Shown: positions 47,190 to 56,746, counted from the stretch's first letter. The stretch is 64,000 nucleotides of DNA from Laceyella putida (GCF_042665195.1 NZ_JBHTBW010000040.1:44219-108218); one strand, 5' to 3'. A program made the numbers and translations. Notes: generated by a model not told the origin, from the sequence alone.

Positions 47190-47999
47190 ATGCGGATAGA
47201 TTGGTCTCATGTCAGAAAATGTTACGAAATGTCTGATTCTCGCTCCCACCCTGCTCGGAACCAAATGAAAAACATCGGGTTACTTGATTTTTCAGCATCG
47301 GTCGGAGAAGGAATCACGGTGGTTCTAGGATCGCGCGGGTCAGGCAAGTCCACGTTGTTAAGAGTGACGGCGACGGTGATGGTACCGGATGATGGCAATG
47401 TGTTGTATCAACTGAATGGGACAGAAACGGTGGAATGGTCGCGTGGGCAACTGATGGCGTCGGGGATTTCCGGTGTGACGCGGTTAAAAGAGAAAATCAG
47501 TTATATCCCCCATATGAAACAGTTGGATCATGACATGACGGTGGAACAATCGTTGATCATGCAAGCGCAGGGCAAACGTGTGCTGCGGCCGCGCAAACGG
47601 TCCATGGAATTGCTGACGCGTTGGGGATTGGCGGGGGTGCGGAACACGCCGCTGTACCAACTGCGCGGGGGAGTGCTGAAGCGTTATTTATTGGTACATA
47701 GTCTGATTGGCAGGCCGCAGTTATGGATCTTGGATGAGCCGACTGATGGATTGGATCCGTTGGGACGAGCCCTCTTGTGGCAAGAGTTGCGACAAGCGCC
47801 CAAAGGACGGGTCACGCTGATCGCCACGGAACGGGACATGGCCTTGGCCGAACTTGCGGATCAATTGATTTTGATGGAATGCGGCCAGTGTCGGCGTCAG
47901 GGAAAGAAAAAATGGTTGACGGCGGGTGTGGCCGAAGGAACGGTAAGTGCCTGGTACCGGACGATGCAGACTTTTTCTAATCTGCAAGAACATAAATGA
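47190..47999 (+). CDS. orphan ABC ATPase with degenerate signature
   Basis: This 269-residue ATPase keeps Walker A GSRGSGKST near 49 and Walker B LWILDEPTDGLDP near 175. Its signature reads LRGGVLKR instead of LSGGxxxR. The extra cysteines ECGQCRRQG near 230 are unusual. There is no permease or binding protein gene next to it. The 3' neighbour is an acetyltransferase. It may be a remnant of an exporter or act with a permease encoded elsewhere. The ATG at 47190 follows GGAAGGGATGGG. Confidence 0.75.
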   Translation: MRIDWSHVRKCYEMSDSRSHPARNQMKNIGLLDFSASVGEGITVVLGSRGSGKSTLLRVTATVMVPDDGNVLYQLNGTETVEWSRGQLMASGISGVTRLKEKISYIPHMKQLDHDMTVEQSLIMQAQGKRVLRPRKRSMELLTRWGLAGVRNTPLYQLRGGVLKRYLLVHSLIGRPQLWILDEPTDGLDPLGRALLWQELRQAPKGRVTLIATERDMALAELADQLILMECGQCRRQGKKKWLTAGVAEGTVSAWYRTMQTFSNLQEHK

Positions 48000-48014
48000 G
48001 ATGAGGAACGAATC

Positions 48015-48500
48015 ATGGTCCAATTGGAGATGCGGTGGGCGGAGACGGAAGCGGAGCGGCTGTGGCTGGAAGGGCTGTGGCAGCGCGAATGGGGCGGATT
48101 GACGATGATCACTCGTGGCAAAAGCACTGCTTTGGCTGACTTGCGGGCGGTGATTGCGTATTTGGATGAGGAGCCAGTGGGGGCCGTCACTTGGCTGGAG
48201 AATGAAAAGGATGCGGAACTGATGAGCCTCAATGCGCTTCGGGAAGGCCTTGGCATTGGCAGTGCCTTGTTGGCCAGAGCGGAGCAAGAAGTGAGGGCCA
48301 CGGGGAAGGAGCGTTTGTTTCTGATCACCACCAATGACAATCTCCACGCGCTCCGTTTTTATCAGCGGCGCGGATATCGCCTTGTGAGGGTTTACCCTGG
48401 TGCCGTCGATGCGGCGCGGCTATTGAAACCGTCGATTCCCGTTATCGGGTATGATCAGATTCCCTTGCATGATGAGTTGGAGTTGGCCAAGGAATGGTAA
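48015..48500 (+). CDS. GNAT family N-acetyltransferase
   Basis: This 161-residue GNAT acetyltransferase has ALREGLGIGSALLARAEQEVR near 75-95 as the acetyl-CoA loop and TTNDNLHALRFYQRRGYRLVRVY near 110 as motif B. This layout suits small-molecule or protein amine acetylation, with the substrate unknown. It starts 15 bases after the orphan ATPase gene, behind GAGGAACG. A GC hairpin near 48518-48549 may end the unit. Confidence 0.85.
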   Translation: MVQLEMRWAETEAERLWLEGLWQREWGGLTMITRGKSTALADLRAVIAYLDEEPVGAVTWLENEKDAELMSLNALREGLGIGSALLARAEQEVRATGKERLFLITTNDNLHALRFYQRRGYRLVRVYPGAVDAARLLKPSIPVIGYDQIPLHDELELAKEW

Positions 48501-48517
48501 TAACCAGCCGAAAAGCG

Positions 48518-48549
48518 TCCCACCGGAGGGCTCAGCCTTGGTGGGATGC
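48518..48549. terminator. possible terminator between GNAT and protease genes
   Basis: CGTCCCACC and GGTGGGATG flank an inner AGGGCT/AGCCTT pairing. T tracts are weak, so the call is tentative. Confidence 0.5.
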
Positions 48550-48556
48550 CGGCCGT

Positions 48557-49231
48557 TTATGCGAATAGCGGTGAAAGGGCATGGCTCATCGCCTCGATTG
48601 TCGTGGGGATCGCATAAGTGAACATGGGGCCGAAGACAAACCGGCCGAGCGGGGTGATGGCCAGAAGCAAGAAAACGAAAATCCCCCATTGTTCATATTG
48701 GCCCATCTTGGCTCGCGCGCGGCGGGGAGCCAGATCTTCCACGATGCGGTACCCATCGAGTGGCGGAAGTGGATAAAGGTTAAAGAAAAAAAGCAACACA
48801 TTGACGTGGACAATCTTGCCGAACAAGGAGTCCACAATATAGTTGGCTTGCGCTGATACACCGTCCAACAAGCCGACGTTGTAGGTGGTCATCCAGAGCA
48901 AAAGAAACAGAAAAGCGACAATCAGATTGCTGAGCGGGCCGGCAAACGTGACGAGAATGCCGGCCAAGCGCGGACGGCGAAAGTAATGGCGGTTGACCAG
49001 GACCGGTTTTGCCCACCCAAATTGGAAGAAGATGAAGAAAAGCGTCCCGAACAGGTCGAGATGGGCGGCTGGATTCAAGGTTAAGCGCCCATCATTCCGG
49101 GGAGTGGGGTCGCCGAAGCGGGTCGCCACATAAGCGTGGGAAAATTCATGTACCGTCAACCCGATTAAAATGGCCGTCAGGAGAAAAGGCAATTGATTGA
49201 GCGATTGCGAGAAATTGGAAAACAAATGCAT
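48557..49231 (-). CDS. site-2 protease family membrane metalloprotease (M50)
   Basis: This 224-residue polytopic protease has zinc motif HEFSHAY (HExxH) near residue 28 and the second metal motif FNLYPLPPLDGYRIV near 137. About five hydrophobic segments are spread around these. It probably cuts within membranes, but the substrate is unknown and the short length fits the YwhC-type group rather than RseP/SpoIVFB. The ATG follows AGGTG. Confidence 0.9.
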   Translation of the reverse strand: MHLFSNFSQSLNQLPFLLTAILIGLTVHEFSHAYVATRFGDPTPRNDGRLTLNPAAHLDLFGTLFFIFFQFGWAKPVLVNRHYFRRPRLAGILVTFAGPLSNLIVAFLFLLLWMTTYNVGLLDGVSAQANYIVDSLFGKIVHVNVLLFFFNLYPLPPLDGYRIVEDLAPRRARAKMGQYEQWGIFVFLLLAITPLGRFVFGPMFTYAIPTTIEAMSHALSPLFA

Positions 49232-49266
49232 TGTTGATCACCTGTCATCATAAATTGCAAGCATGT

Positions 49267-49298
49267 AAAAAGCAGTGCCATCATAGGCACTGCTTTTA
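49267..49298 (-). terminator. terminator of acnA-VOC unit
   Basis: AAAAGCAGTGCC pairs with GGCACTGCTTTT over a 7-base loop. It lies directly behind the VOC gene stop on the minus strand, with T residues on that strand. Confidence 0.85.
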
Positions 49299-49661
49299 TC
49301 ATAGCATTTGTATCATCTCAACGCGATTCCCAAATGGGTCACGAAACTCAAATCGATCATGCCCCGGGATGGGTACGGAATCGACAAGGGGGATCCCATG
49401 GTGCAGATGTTTGCGCCAAGCGGCCAGATCATCGACGAGGTAAGCGAGATGGGCTTTGGTGCGGTTCCGTTCCACGCCCTCTTCGACACCCACATGAACT
49501 TCCCTTTCTCCCACCTGAAGCCAGAAGCCACCGCGTCCTTGAAGAGAAGCGGGTTTGGCCAGCTCCGGGAGACCAAGGAGTTCACAGTAAAATTGCCGGG
49601 CTTCTTCCTCTTGGCCTTTGGGGACGGTGATCTGGGCATGATGAAGATCGCGGATGTTCAT
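49299..49661 (-). CDS. VOC/glyoxalase-fold protein
   Basis: This 120-residue VOC-superfamily protein has paired beta-alpha-beta-beta-beta modules. It opens MNIRDLHHAQITVPKG and ends EFRDPFGNRVEMIQML, the usual metal-site Glu. ATG at 49661 lies 2 bases after the acnA stop. A TTG at 49667 overlaps the acnA stop codon, so translation is coupled to acnA in either case. Glyoxalase, dioxygenase or resistance functions are possible and no neighbour decides between them. Confidence 0.82.
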   Translation of the reverse strand: MNIRDLHHAQITVPKGQEEEARQFYCELLGLPELAKPASLQGRGGFWLQVGEREVHVGVEEGVERNRTKAHLAYLVDDLAAWRKHLHHGIPLVDSVPIPGHDRFEFRDPFGNRVEMIQML

Positions 49662-49663
49662 CT

Positions 49664-52387
49664 TCAAGCTTTCACTGTTTCTTTGTCACCCAAGATTTGA
49701 CGCAATACCGTTTGCAGGATGCCGCCATTGCGATAGTATTCCACATCGACGACGCTGTCGAGGCGGACGATCACGTCGAACAGGATGGAAGACCCGTCCG
49801 GTTTGGTTGCGGTCACGGTTAAGGTTTGGCCAGGGGTGACTTGGTCGTTTAAGCCAGCGATATCGATTTTCTCTTTACCTGTGAGACCGAGGGATTGCCA
49901 GCTGGCGCCGTTCGCAAATTGTAGCGGCAGAACGCCCATGCCGACGAGATTGCTGCGGTGAATCCGTTCAAAGCTTTCGGCGATGACCGCTTTCACACCA
50001 AGCAAGTTGGTTCCTTTGGCAGCCCAGTCACGGGAAGATCCGGTACCATATTCTTTGCCCGCAATGACCACCAATGGCGTATTGGATTTTTTGTATTCCA
50101 TCGCCGCTTCGTAGATGGATTGCACTTTTCCGGTTGGCACATGCTCGGTTACGCCACCTTCGGAGCCAGGCACCATTTGGTTGCGGATGCGGATGTTGGC
50201 GAAGGTTCCACGGGTCATGATGCGGTCGTTACCGCGGCGGGAACCGTAAGAGTTGAAGTCCTTGACAGATACGCCTTTCTCTTGCAGATAGCGTCCAGCC
50301 GGGCTGGTTGGCGCGATGCTGCCCGCCGGGGAGATATGGTCCGTGGTCACGGAATCGCCGAGCAGGGCCAGGATGTTTGCGCCCGTTATCGGTTTGATTT
50401 CTTTCACGTCAGGAGACATGTCGACGAAGAATGGCGGCTCTTGAATATAGGTCGAGTCTTCATCCCATTCATACAAGACGCCTTTTGGTGTGGGCAGTTG
50501 GTTCCAGCGTTCGTTCGCATCAAACACTTGCGCATATTGTTTGCGGAACTGCTCGGCGCTGATGGCCGCACTCATCACTTGGCTGATTTCATGCGTGCTT
50601 GGCCAGATGTCCTTCAAGTAAACGGCTTCTCCCGCTTGGTTGTAACCGATTGGTTCATTTTCAAAGTCGATATTGACCGTTCCGGCGAGCGCGTAGGCCA
50701 CGACCAATGGAGGTGAAGCCAGATAGTTGGCTTTGACCAATGGATGAATCCGGCCTTCGAAGTTCCGGTTACCGGATAGGACGGAAGCGACGGTCAGGTC
50801 GTTTTCTTCGATCGCTTTGCTTACATCATCCGAGAGCGGACCACTGTTGCCGATACAGGTGGCACAGCCGTAGCCCGCCACGGTGAAGCCCAGTTTGGCC
50901 AATGGTTCGATTAAGCCAGCTTGGGTGAGGTAGTCGGTCACCACTTTGGAGCCAGGGGTTAAGCTGCTTTTTACGAAAGGTTTCACGCTGAGCCCTTTTT
51001 CAATCGCTTTTTTCGCCACCAAACCGGCGCCGACCATCACGGATGGGTTGGAAGTGTTGGTGCAGCTGGTGATGGCCGCGATCACGACGGAACCTTGTTT
51101 CAATTCATAAGTGGTGCCATCTTCACGGCTCACTTGAACCGATTTGCCGCACTCTTCCTCGCTTAAGCCGAATCCGCGCTCTTCGATCGGTTTGCGCAAC
51201 GTGTCATTCCAGGAGTCTTTCATGCGGGACAGTTCGATTCGGTCTTGTGGGCGTTTTGGACCGGACAAGCTTGGGACGACGGTGCTGAGATCCAGTTCAA
51301 CCGTATCGGTGAAAACAGGGTCCGGCGTTTCATCCGTACGGTACAAGCCTTGCGCTTGGTAATATTCTTTTACCAAGGCAATCAGGTTTTCATCACGGCC
51401 CGTGTTGCGCAGGTAGTTCAAGGCCTCATCGTCGACGGGGAAGAAACCGATCGTCGCGCCGTATTCAGGAGCCATGTTGGCGACGGTAGCGCGATCCGCC
51501 AAGCTGAGGTTGGACAAACCGGAGCCATAGAACTCGACAAACTTGCCGACAACGCCTTTTTTGCGTAGGATCTCGGTGACGGTGAGCGCCAAGTCGGTTG
51601 CGGTGGCGCCGTCTGCCAATTGGCCAGTCAGTTTGAAGCCGATGACTTCCGGAGTGACGAAGTACAGGGGTTGCCCCAACATGCAAGCCTCTGCCTCGAT
51701 TCCGCCCACACCCCAGCCGACAACGCCCAACCCGTTAATCATGGTTGTGTGGGAATCGGTTCCGACGAGAGAGTCAGGGAAAACTACGGTTTCGCCATCG
51801 ATTTCACGGGTCGCCGCCACATTTGCCAGGTATTCCAAGTTGACCTGATGCACGATGCCGGTTGCCGGTGGGACGGCACGGAAATTATCCAAGGATTCTG
51901 CCGCCCATCTGAGCAGACGATAACGTTCTTCATTGCGTTCAAACTCCAAATTCATGTTGTACTCAAGCGCATCGTTGGTTCCCGCTTTGTCAACCATGAC
52001 GGAGTGGTCGATCACCAGGTCAACCGGAATAAGCGGATTGATCCGTTCAGGATTGCCACCGACGCGGGCCATGGCGGAACGGAGCGCAGCCAAGTCGACA
52101 ACGGCGGGAACGCCCGTGAAGTCTTGCAACACGATACGAGCCGGCTTAAACGCGATTTCTTTGTCAGAGCGTTTGTCGGCCCAAGTCGCCAGTTGTTCAA
52201 TGTGCTCTTTGGTAACCGCTTTGCCGTCATATTGGCGCACGGCCGCTTCCAGCAATACCTTGATGGAGAAAGGCAAACGGGACACGGGCCCAACCCCTTG
52301 CTCTTCCAGCCCGTTCAGGCGATAGTAAACATACTCTTGCTCCCCGACTTTCAGTTTGGAGCGAACTTGATATAGATCGTTTGTCAT
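49664..52387 (-). CDS. acnA: aconitate hydratase A (aconitase)
   Basis: This 907-residue TCA cycle enzyme interconverts citrate and isocitrate and, in Bacilli, can also act as an iron-responsive RNA-binding protein. Cluster cysteines are in [11 protein letters not shown] near 435 and [12 protein letters not shown] near 500-503. [16 protein letters not shown] lies near 200, and the swivel domain has [10 protein letters not shown] near 780. ATG at 52387 follows AGGAGG. It is divergent from an IclR-type regulator. Confidence 0.97.
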   Translation of the reverse strand: MTNDLYQVRSKLKVGEQEYVYYRLNGLEEQGVGPVSRLPFSIKVLLEAAVRQYDGKAVTKEHIEQLATWADKRSDKEIAFKPARIVLQDFTGVPAVVDLAALRSAMARVGGNPERINPLIPVDLVIDHSVMVDKAGTNDALEYNMNLEFERNEERYRLLRWAAESLDNFRAVPPATGIVHQVNLEYLANVAATREIDGETVVFPDSLVGTDSHTTMINGLGVVGWGVGGIEAEACMLGQPLYFVTPEVIGFKLTGQLADGATATDLALTVTEILRKKGVVGKFVEFYGSGLSNLSLADRATVANMAPEYGATIGFFPVDDEALNYLRNTGRDENLIALVKEYYQAQGLYRTDETPDPVFTDTVELDLSTVVPSLSGPKRPQDRIELSRMKDSWNDTLRKPIEERGFGLSEEECGKSVQVSREDGTTYELKQGSVVIAAITSCTNTSNPSVMVGAGLVAKKAIEKGLSVKPFVKSSLTPGSKVVTDYLTQAGLIEPLAKLGFTVAGYGCATCIGNSGPLSDDVSKAIEENDLTVASVLSGNRNFEGRIHPLVKANYLASPPLVVAYALAGTVNIDFENEPIGYNQAGEAVYLKDIWPSTHEISQVMSAAISAEQFRKQYAQVFDANERWNQLPTPKGVLYEWDEDSTYIQEPPFFVDMSPDVKEIKPITGANILALLGDSVTTDHISPAGSIAPTSPAGRYLQEKGVSVKDFNSYGSRRGNDRIMTRGTFANIRIRNQMVPGSEGGVTEHVPTGKVQSIYEAAMEYKKSNTPLVVIAGKEYGTGSSRDWAAKGTNLLGVKAVIAESFERIHRSNLVGMGVLPLQFANGASWQSLGLTGKEKIDIAGLNDQVTPGQTLTVTATKPDGSSILFDVIVRLDSVVDVEYYRNGGILQTVLRQILGDKETVKA

Positions 52388-52634
52388 CGTGGAACCTCCT
52401 TTTAGCAAGAGAAGTGTGGTTCAGATGTGTTTCATCTGATGAAACCGAGTTCTAAATTCCGTCCTTATTATACAATGGTTTTGAAAAGTTGTATAGCCTT
52501 CTTTCTTCAAAAAATAACTACTTCATCATGTAGGTTGTCATCAATTATATGGGGTTGGTTGTATGTATATTTATCATTTTTCGGTATAATGGTTGGAAAA
52601 CATGTTTCGTACAGTGAAACCGGAGGGGTGAACG

Positions 52635-53384
52635 GTGAGCGAAGAGAAGAAATCAACCGTCCGTGCAGCAGAAAGGGCTTTGGATATCCTGCTTTGTTTT
52701 GTGGATGAGGGAAGTCTTGGCATGATGGAGATCGCTGAGCGTACCGGATTGAATAAAAGCACGGTGTTCCGCCTGCTGGCGACATTGGAGGGCAAAGGGT
52801 TTGTGAAACGGGATGCGGAGACGGACAAGTATCAACTGGGGTTTCGCATCTGGGAGTTGGCCACCAGCCTCAATCAGTCGGATGAACCGGCCGTCTTGTT
52901 TCTGCCCGAAATGGAGCGGCTGCGCGATGAGTTGGATGAAACGGTCAGCCTCTATCTCCGCATCGGAAAAGAGCGGATTCGCATCCAAGCCGTGGAAAGC
53001 AAACAAGCGATTCGCCGCGTTGCGCCGGTCGGAGCGCGGATGCCGCTCTCAGTGGGGGCTTCCAGCAAGGTGTTGATGGCCTATGCCGGCGAGGAGGATG
53101 TGCAAGAATTGCTTGCGGACCCCAGTTGGCCGGACAATGTGGATCGAGGGGTATTTCAAGAGCAGTTAAAGCGGATTCGCGAAGATGGGTACGCGATCAG
53201 CGTGGAAGAGCGGGAAGCGGGCACGGCGGCGGTGAGTGTGCCCATTTTCTCGCGGCAAGGAAGATTGGTGGCGGCGCTTGCGGTGTCAGGACCTGTTTCC
53301 CGCATGAATGTCAAAAAGATGGTGCAGTTTGTGCCCCGATTGAAAGAATCGGCCCAACGCATGGGCAAAATGGTGCGCGCGTAA
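52635..53384 (+). CDS. IclR-family transcriptional regulator
   Basis: This 249-residue IclR-type regulator has an N-terminal winged helix-turn-helix at about 8-70 (AAERALDILLCFVDEG, EIAERTGLNKSTVFRLLATL). The effector domain follows with LPEMERLRDELDETVSLYLR and a GTAAVSVPIF segment near 198 that binds small acids. The start is GTG at 52635 behind CGGAGGGG. A TATAAT box is at 52585-52590. It lies divergent from acnA, so it may influence central carbon genes, but this is only suggested by position. Confidence 0.9.
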   Translation: MSEEKKSTVRAAERALDILLCFVDEGSLGMMEIAERTGLNKSTVFRLLATLEGKGFVKRDAETDKYQLGFRIWELATSLNQSDEPAVLFLPEMERLRDELDETVSLYLRIGKERIRIQAVESKQAIRRVAPVGARMPLSVGASSKVLMAYAGEEDVQELLADPSWPDNVDRGVFQEQLKRIREDGYAISVEEREAGTAAVSVPIFSRQGRLVAALAVSGPVSRMNVKKMVQFVPRLKESAQRMGKMVRA

Positions 53385-53468
53385 GGATGGCCCCTTGAAT
53401 GGCAAGGGGTCTTGCACTGGTGACATTACATAAGAAACAGAAAGAAGATGGAAGGGGAATGCGACAGC

Positions 53469-53822
53469 ATGAAATTGGTGGCATTGGGTTGTTTCCTTGG
53501 TTTTGTCTTTACTTTTCTTTTTACCTTGTATCAGTCTCAGTTGGAAAAGTCAAAAGTGGGGACGCTCCCTTCCTTAAGCAAGGCAAAATATCGCAAAATG
53601 TATGTCTCTTCCTTTGTGTTCTTGGGCATTTTCATCATCGCTTTGGCTGTCGCCAAAGGGGCGGGCGCGGCGAAGCAAACGCAAACCCATTCTGACCCGG
53701 CTGTCCCGACGAATGAAACCATGCCCGTTGATCATGGCGATGATGACAAAGGGGATAAAACGAAAAAAGGAAAGCGCAAGCACCCAAGGTTAACGGATTG
53801 GGAGGATGGAGAGGATGACTGA
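53469..53822 (+). CDS. small two-helix membrane protein with charged tail
   Basis: This 117-residue protein has two hydrophobic helices, residues 2-21 and about 46-63, joined by a basic loop (QLEKSKVGTLPSLSKAKYRK). A long acidic then basic tail follows (DHGDDDKGDKTKKGKRKHPR). It is probably a membrane protein with both ends outside or both inside. I know no family for it. ATG at 53469 is chosen with AAGGGG upstream, though an ATG at 53448 is possible. Confidence 0.65.
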   Translation: MKLVALGCFLGFVFTFLFTLYQSQLEKSKVGTLPSLSKAKYRKMYVSSFVFLGIFIIALAVAKGAGAAKQTQTHSDPAVPTNETMPVDHGDDDKGDKTKKGKRKHPRLTDWEDGEDD

Positions 53823-53897
53823 CGCGTCTCTTGTGACGAGCGGAGACCGCCGGCGATGCGGCGGAAAGGTTTGGCGCAACTGAAATGCGAAGAATAA

Positions 53898-53932
53898 AGA
53901 AGAACGCCCTGGGTTTGGTGGGCGTTCTTTCC
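53898..53932. terminator. terminator between convergent small genes
   Basis: AAGAACGCCC and GGGCGTTCTT form a perfect stem around GT-rich loop bases. It lies between the plus-strand membrane gene and the minus-strand 59-residue gene. Confidence 0.85.
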
Positions 53933-53938
53933 ACATGC

Positions 53939-54118
53939 TCACAATTCGACTTCAAAACGGTTCACCAGCAGGTCTTTGATGCGGTTCACTTGTTCTTGAT
54001 GCCATTCATCGTCATAGTCTTTCAATTGTTTATAGGCTTGATGCAGGGCGAACTTGATGACTTCCGCCTCATCCGCGGTAAAGGTCCAAATATACATATC
54101 ATCAGTCAGTTTCTCCAC
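53939..54118 (-). CDS. small acidic unknown protein
   Basis: This 59-residue frame starts with GTG at 54118, 7 bases behind AGGAGGG, and ends at 53939 just before a terminator. The product starts VEKLTDDMYIWTFTADEAEV and is helical and acidic, with no Cys and no membrane segment. Spacing of the ribosome site and a terminator placed directly behind it are good evidence that it is expressed. The DDMYIWTFTADEAEVIKFAL segment resembles no family I can name. Confidence 0.7.
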   Translation of the reverse strand: MEKLTDDMYIWTFTADEAEVIKFALHQAYKQLKDYDDEWHQEQVNRIKDLLVNRFEVEL

Positions 54119-54173
54119 ATGATTCCCTCCTCATTTTCAGTCTGGACAAGGATAGGAAGGATTACCCATGCCG

Positions 54174-54785
54174 TCATGATTTTTTTAAGTCGTCCTGTTG
54201 CGTTCGCCCGGCATAAAAGAGTTCTTCCAAGTTAGAGGGATCGTGTTTCGCCGTGATTTTATCCGGAACCAAGCGATAGACCACCGTTTTGCTGCCCATG
54301 CCGGAACGGTATTTCTCCACATGGGCTTCAGCCAACGGGGATGAAAAGTACCCGGGAACATATTTGGACAGCATGGCGTCCAGGGCGTGGGTGGCTTCGG
54401 TGAGATCGCTGACTTGTTCAATCGCGCCAAACAGCATGACGCTGGTATAAGAGGTGCCGGTCTCAGCCGGGATGGTGGATACTTTGGTGCCGTGTTCTTC
54501 AGCGATGGTAAAGCAGAGCGGACCCGTGGCCGCGCACAGGGCATCTGTTTTTCTGCCGCTGTCGCTGCCGTGGAAATAAATGGATCCCTGATGCCGGATG
54601 TAGTTGAGTGGGACCACATAGGTTCCCTCCTCATCCACCAGGCCCAGATAACCGACACGGGCGGTGCGGAGCAGGCGTTCCATCCTCTCTTCATCGTGGG
54701 TTTTTTTCGTTATGCGGCGCATGGGACGCCCAGCTTCTTTGTTTAATAACATGTGAAATGGACAAGCGGATGAATGTGACTTCAA
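54174..54785 (-). CDS. pyridoxamine 5'-phosphate oxidase-family flavoprotein (NimA-like)
   Basis: This 203-residue split-barrel flavin-binding protein has RVGYLGLVDEEGTYVVPLNYI near 50-70 and IYFHGSDSGRKTDAL near 78. These are the FMN-binding segments of the PNPOx-like/NimA group. The start is TTG at 54785 behind GGAGGAGG. An ATG 57 bases later lacks a site. It lies divergent from a MocR-type regulator, which often controls such genes. Whether it binds FMN or F420, or oxidises a vitamin B6 compound, is not known. Confidence 0.85.
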   Translation of the reverse strand: MKSHSSACPFHMLLNKEAGRPMRRITKKTHDEERMERLLRTARVGYLGLVDEEGTYVVPLNYIRHQGSIYFHGSDSGRKTDALCAATGPLCFTIAEEHGTKVSTIPAETGTSYTSVMLFGAIEQVSDLTEATHALDAMLSKYVPGYFSSPLAEAHVEKYRSGMGSKTVVYRLVPDKITAKHDPSNLEELFYAGRTQQDDLKKS

Positions 54786-54876
54786 TTGGGTTCCTCCTCC
54801 ATCCATTGTTCTGCTCAAGAGAAAATGGCAGAACAATGAAGGCAAATTTTTAAGAGTATAGGGAGGGGAAAGGAGA

Positions 54877-56316
54877 TTGTCAATTCCTTTTATTCATCTG
54901 GATCGGGCAAGCCGGGTTTCCTTGGCTGAGCAAATCGCGCAGCAAGTGGTGGAGTCCATTCGGTCTGGCCAATTGAAAGCGGGAGCATCCCTGCCGACGG
55001 TGCGTTCATTGTCGCGGCGGTTGCAAGTGAGCGCGGAAACGGTGCAGAAAGCATACCGTATCCTGCAAGAAGAAGATTGGATCACGAGCCGGACCCGCCA
55101 TGGGACGGTCGTCAATCCGCGCCTGTCTCCCCATGTGCCGCTCATTTCCCCCAAGCGGGAGCAAAATCGGTTTCAACTGCTGGCGCGGATCAAAGAGGCG
55201 GCCCGATTGCCGGGGATGTTTCCGCTATCCGGAATCTCGTTGCCGCCGGAGGAGGAGATCGCCCGCATCTTAAAACAGGTGGCCAGCCGGGCGGTGGAAG
55301 CTTCGTGGCAAGTGGAATCGCACGACCCGTTTGGCTTGTCGGCATTAAGGTCCAAGATTCAAGGATTGTTGGCAGGGCGGGGCTTTTGGACGGAAGTGGA
55401 GACGATTTGCATGGTGAACGGGAGCCAGCAGGCCATCTCCCTTGTGGCGGAACAATTGCTGTCGCCAGAAAGTGCGATCGGCGTCCCGGATATGGGGTAT
55501 TTGCCTGTGTTGGAAGCGTTTCGGGACAAAGGGGCGCGGTTGGTTCCGATTCGGCATGACCATACGGGAATCGATATCGCGCATTTGCGGGCGATGTGTG
55601 AAGCCCACCCACTTCGTGCCTTATATGTGATGCCGCATGGCCAGTACCCGACAGGAAGCTCCTGGAGCGAGTCCAAGAAGCGGCAAGTGTTGCAGCTGGC
55701 GCGGCAGTTTCAATTGACCATCATAGAGGATGAATATTATGGGGAATTGTATTACACCCCGCGTCCCCCCTTGCCGCTGGCGTGCCTGGCCCAAGAAGAA
55801 CCGGGAATCGAGGTGATTTATGTCTCTTCTTTCAGCACCATTCTGCATCCCAATGTGCGGTTAGGCTATCTGGTGGTGCCTTCGGTTCATATTGAACGGT
55901 TTCGGCGCGGCAAATACCTGTCGGACACGGTTACCTCGGTGATTGGGCAACAATTGGTGTTGCAGGTGTGGGAAGAGTTGGAACTCGCTCATTATCTGGA
56001 GCGGAGGCGCGGGCAATTGCGCCAGGCGCGGGATGAATTGCTCGCCAGCTTGCGGCGTTGGTTGCCGCCAGCGTATAAAGTGGTTCCGCCTGAGATGGGA
56101 GTGGCCGTATGGGTGTATGCGCCTGCTACTTTCTGCGGGCTCACCTTTTTTGAGCGTTGTCTTCAAGAGCAAGTGTTTGTCATGCCGGATCAAGCGTTTG
56201 CCGTGGTCAAGCCCGTGCGCGGCTTTCAAGTGCGCTTTGGCCATATCCCACACGCCATGCTGGAGGAAGGGGTTAAACGGGTGGGAAGGATTTTAGCGGG
56301 GATGGGGGTGAAGTAG
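54877..56316 (+). CDS. MocR/GabR-type regulator, GntR HTH fused to aminotransferase-like domain, PLP lysine missing
   Basis: This 479-residue protein has an N-terminal GntR winged helix (RVSLAEQIAQQVVESI, LPTVRSLSRRLQVSAETVQKAY) at about 10-70 and a fold-type I aminotransferase domain from about 115. GSQQAISL and IEDEYYGELYY are present. The usual SK lysine segment reads VSSFSTILHPNVRLGY, with Thr where the Schiff-base Lys belongs (near residue 315). The start is TTG at 54877 behind GGAGGGG. It is divergent from a PNPOx-like gene, its likely target. It may sense a ligand without covalent PLP. Confidence 0.88.
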   Translation: MSIPFIHLDRASRVSLAEQIAQQVVESIRSGQLKAGASLPTVRSLSRRLQVSAETVQKAYRILQEEDWITSRTRHGTVVNPRLSPHVPLISPKREQNRFQLLARIKEAARLPGMFPLSGISLPPEEEIARILKQVASRAVEASWQVESHDPFGLSALRSKIQGLLAGRGFWTEVETICMVNGSQQAISLVAEQLLSPESAIGVPDMGYLPVLEAFRDKGARLVPIRHDHTGIDIAHLRAMCEAHPLRALYVMPHGQYPTGSSWSESKKRQVLQLARQFQLTIIEDEYYGELYYTPRPPLPLACLAQEEPGIEVIYVSSFSTILHPNVRLGYLVVPSVHIERFRRGKYLSDTVTSVIGQQLVLQVWEELELAHYLERRRGQLRQARDELLASLRRWLPPAYKVVPPEMGVAVWVYAPATFCGLTFFERCLQEQVFVMPDQAFAVVKPVRGFQVRFGHIPHAMLEEGVKRVGRILAGMGVK

Positions 56317-56317
56317 C

Positions 56318-56554
56318 CTGTTTGGAAACGATGGGGATGATGATGTTCTCGCCAATGCTGACGCTCCAAAAATCACTTGCGAGACTCGCTATCGGGTGCG
56401 GTTATTGGAGTACTGTGATGAGCGGGGCCAATTCCACCATACGGACTGGGACCCGCGTGATGGGATGATCTATCGGTCCTATCGGTTTGATCATCGCAAT
56501 CAAGGGGGGAAGCTGGGCTTTGTCTCGTTGATCGCGGATGCGGTGAAGGTGTGA
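56318..56554 (+). pseudogene. start-less coding remnant behind MocR gene
   Basis: A continuous 78-codon frame from CTG 56318 to TGA 56552 reads LFGNDGDDDVLANADAPK, then CETRYRVRLLEYCDERG, and ends LGFVSLIADAVKV. The residue mix is protein-like and the frame has no usable start or ribosome site and is cut off by a TGA just upstream. It looks like the C-terminal end of a decayed gene. I do not recognise the family. Confidence 0.5.
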
Positions 56555-56568
56555 CTTGGGAAGTTATA

Positions 56569-56624
56569 GAAAAAGGGACATCGGGTTTGGCGAAAGTTCC
56601 GCCAAGTAATGTGTCCACGAATCT
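56569..56624. repeat. hairpin with TTGGCGAAAGTTC motif, copy 1
   Basis: TTGGCG at 56587-56592 pairs with CGCCAA at 56600-56605 across AAAGTTC. GGGACAT and ATGTGTCC outside it extend the stem. The core recurs at 57128-57147 on the other side of the YnfA-type gene. There is no T tract directly behind it. Confidence 0.5.
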
Positions 56625-56746
56625 CTAATAAGTTAAATGTAGTATCCGGATGATAGGGAAATGCCAGAATCGAGCGGAACAGGATCAATGCATTCTTCCT
56701 TTTTCCCATCCATCGACGCCATAACTAACTTCTTCGCCGCTTCCAT

